Below are positions 4,534 to 5,164 of a stretch of 5,164 nt of DNA, piece by piece; position 1 is the stretch's first letter, and each line of letters starts with the position of its first letter. The DNA is taken from positions 1 to 5,164 of the forward strand of contig CAZGWV010000164.1 of assembly GCA_964529555.1 (NCBI GenBank), read 5' to 3'. A program made the position numbers and the translations under genes. The DNA comes from UBA7672 sp964529555. Its GTDB lineage: Bacteria; Pseudomonadota; Alphaproteobacteria; Caulobacterales; Hyphomonadaceae. The notes under the pieces are model-generated. The model made no database searches. It had not been told where the DNA came from and saw only the letters and a list, made by a program, of their open reading frames with translations.

Positions 4534-5164
4534 TTGAGCAGGTCCGCCGGTTCGCCCTTCTTGAGAGCGCCAAGGGTGAGCGCGCCGGAACCGATCGCGA
4601 TGAGCAGGAGCAACAGGCCGGTCTGCACCAGGCTGTCGATCTGGTAGCCCATCGGGATGTTGAACGCGCCCGCGAGCGCCGTGATGCCGATCATCAGGAC
4701 GGCGGATGCGGCGATGCCGAGGACGCCGACCCAGAAGGAAAGCTCCATCACAACGCCGCGCAACTGGCCGATGGAGACGCCCAATGCGCGCAGGCTGGCG
4801 AATTCCTTGATGTTGGCGAGGATGGCGCCGCGCAGCGTCTGCCAGGTGATGACGACGCCGATGATGAAGCCGATCACGCTCATAAACATGAGGATCATGG
4901 CGAGGAAGCCGGTCTTGGTCATCTCGTTGATGGTGGCGGCGGAAAGCTCGTCCTTCGTCCAGGCGCGGTACTGACCGTCCGAGAGCGCGTTCAGCTCGTC
5001 GCGGATCCGATCCAGGTCCTTTGTCTTTTCCGCGTTGCGGACGCGCACCATGAGCAGGCCGAGCCGCTCGTCATTCGCCATTCCCATCAGGCGCTGGGTC
5101 TGGCGCGACATGACGAGGTTGGGGAACTGGCTGTTGGCGTAGCCTTCCATGATGAGTGCGACTG
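4530..5164 (-). CDS. FtsX-type ABC permease (DevC-like), C-terminal part
   Basis: 210 complete codons are visible up to the TGA at 4532-4530; the reading frame is open to the window end and the start lies beyond it. The Met at 5150 is internal (V-A-L-I precedes it in frame). The visible N-terminal part is a soluble, probably periplasmic segment, then a hydrophobic helix coded at about 4833-4910 (FLAMILMFMSVIGFIIGVV). Next comes the cytosolic coupling segment 'NIKEFASLRALGVS' (about 4773-4814), a second helix at about 4665-4754, and a third at about 4560-4634, ending in EPADLLK. Three C-terminal helices with a 'lR.lG.s' turn after the first are the FtsX layout shared by MacB, LolC/E and DevC. 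Lacking its own ATPase domain, it is DevC-like rather than MacB-like. Family members are about 380-400 residues, so roughly half is outside. First gene of the permease-ATPase-adaptor operon seen here. Confidence 0.9.
   Translation of the reverse strand, partial: VALIMEGYANSQFPNLVMSRQTQRLMGMANDERLGLLMVRVRNAEKTKDLDRIRDELNALSDGQYRAWTKDELSAATINEMTKTGFLAMILMFMSVIGFIIGVVITWQTLRGAILANIKEFASLRALGVSIGQLRGVVMELSFWVGVLGIAASAVLMIGITALAGAFNIPMGYQIDSLVQTGLLLLLIAIGSGALTLGALKKGEPADLLK

Noticed and set aside
3731..4573. Upstream extension of the adaptor frame across the whole ATPase gene
   Set aside because: A GC-driven open frame; the lipoprotein signal beginning at 3730 shows the true start, and the overlapped frame encodes all ATPase motifs.
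3751..4647. 298-codon plus-strand frame opposite the ATPase gene
   Set aside because: Antisense shadow of a clearly real gene; Asp/Gly/Val/His-rich with no recognisable domain or start signal.
3748..5164. MacB or LolCDE identity for the ABC genes
   Set aside because: Permease and ATPase are separate genes, unlike MacB, and the partner is an HlyD-type adaptor with a TolC-docking motif, unlike Lol. DevBCA-like is the safer label.

Overview
The window is high-GC DNA with strong G/C bias at third codon positions, densely packed genes and short spacers. Together with a TTGTCATCCC/GGGATGACAA inverted-repeat element, this suggests an alphaproteobacterium, perhaps of the Caulobacterales, Hyphomonadaceae or Sphingomonadales. 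That placement is inference from general features, not from a marker gene. The sequence is a scaffold: exactly 100 N (1973-2072) separate two contigs, so left and right halves need not be truly adjacent or at the shown distance.

Left part (1-957, + strand). A DUF1905/YdeI-type small protein (22-474) has a clear Shine-Dalgarno. A non-coding stretch (475-762) follows. It holds a possible stem-loop behind the first gene, a 103-bp REPIN-like element made of two inverted hairpin arms (533-635), and two smaller dyads (680-703 and 713-746). A small, charged, probably helical protein of unknown function follows (763-957).

Middle (964-2742). A GlxA-family regulator on the minus strand (DJ-1/PfpI domain plus AraC DNA-binding domain, 964-1926) faces away from a DJ-1/PfpI enzyme on the plus strand that looks like isonitrile hydratase (2073-2742, first few codons lost in the gap). 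If the scaffold join is right, this is a divergent regulator/enzyme pair in which both sensor and enzyme use the same cysteine-centred fold. Their shared control region is almost wholly hidden in the gap; a perfect 8-bp stem-loop (1948-1971) survives at its edge.

Right part (2759-5164, minus strand). Three genes of a DevBCA/MacAB-type ABC efflux system are transcribed in the order permease (partial, runs off the window), ATPase, membrane fusion protein. Permease and ATPase overlap by 4 bp and ATPase and adaptor are 17 bp apart, so they are almost certainly one operon. The adaptor is a predicted lipoprotein with a Gly/Pro-rich linker, two lipoyl half-motifs and a coiled-coil hairpin carrying the R-x3-L-x6-S pattern used for docking to TolC-type channels. 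No outer-membrane channel gene is in the window. The substrate cannot be told from sequence.

I did not find a clearly new system. The best leads are the divergent DJ-1 pair with its hidden control region, the REPIN-like element, and the lipoprotein adaptor with a repeat-encoded linker.
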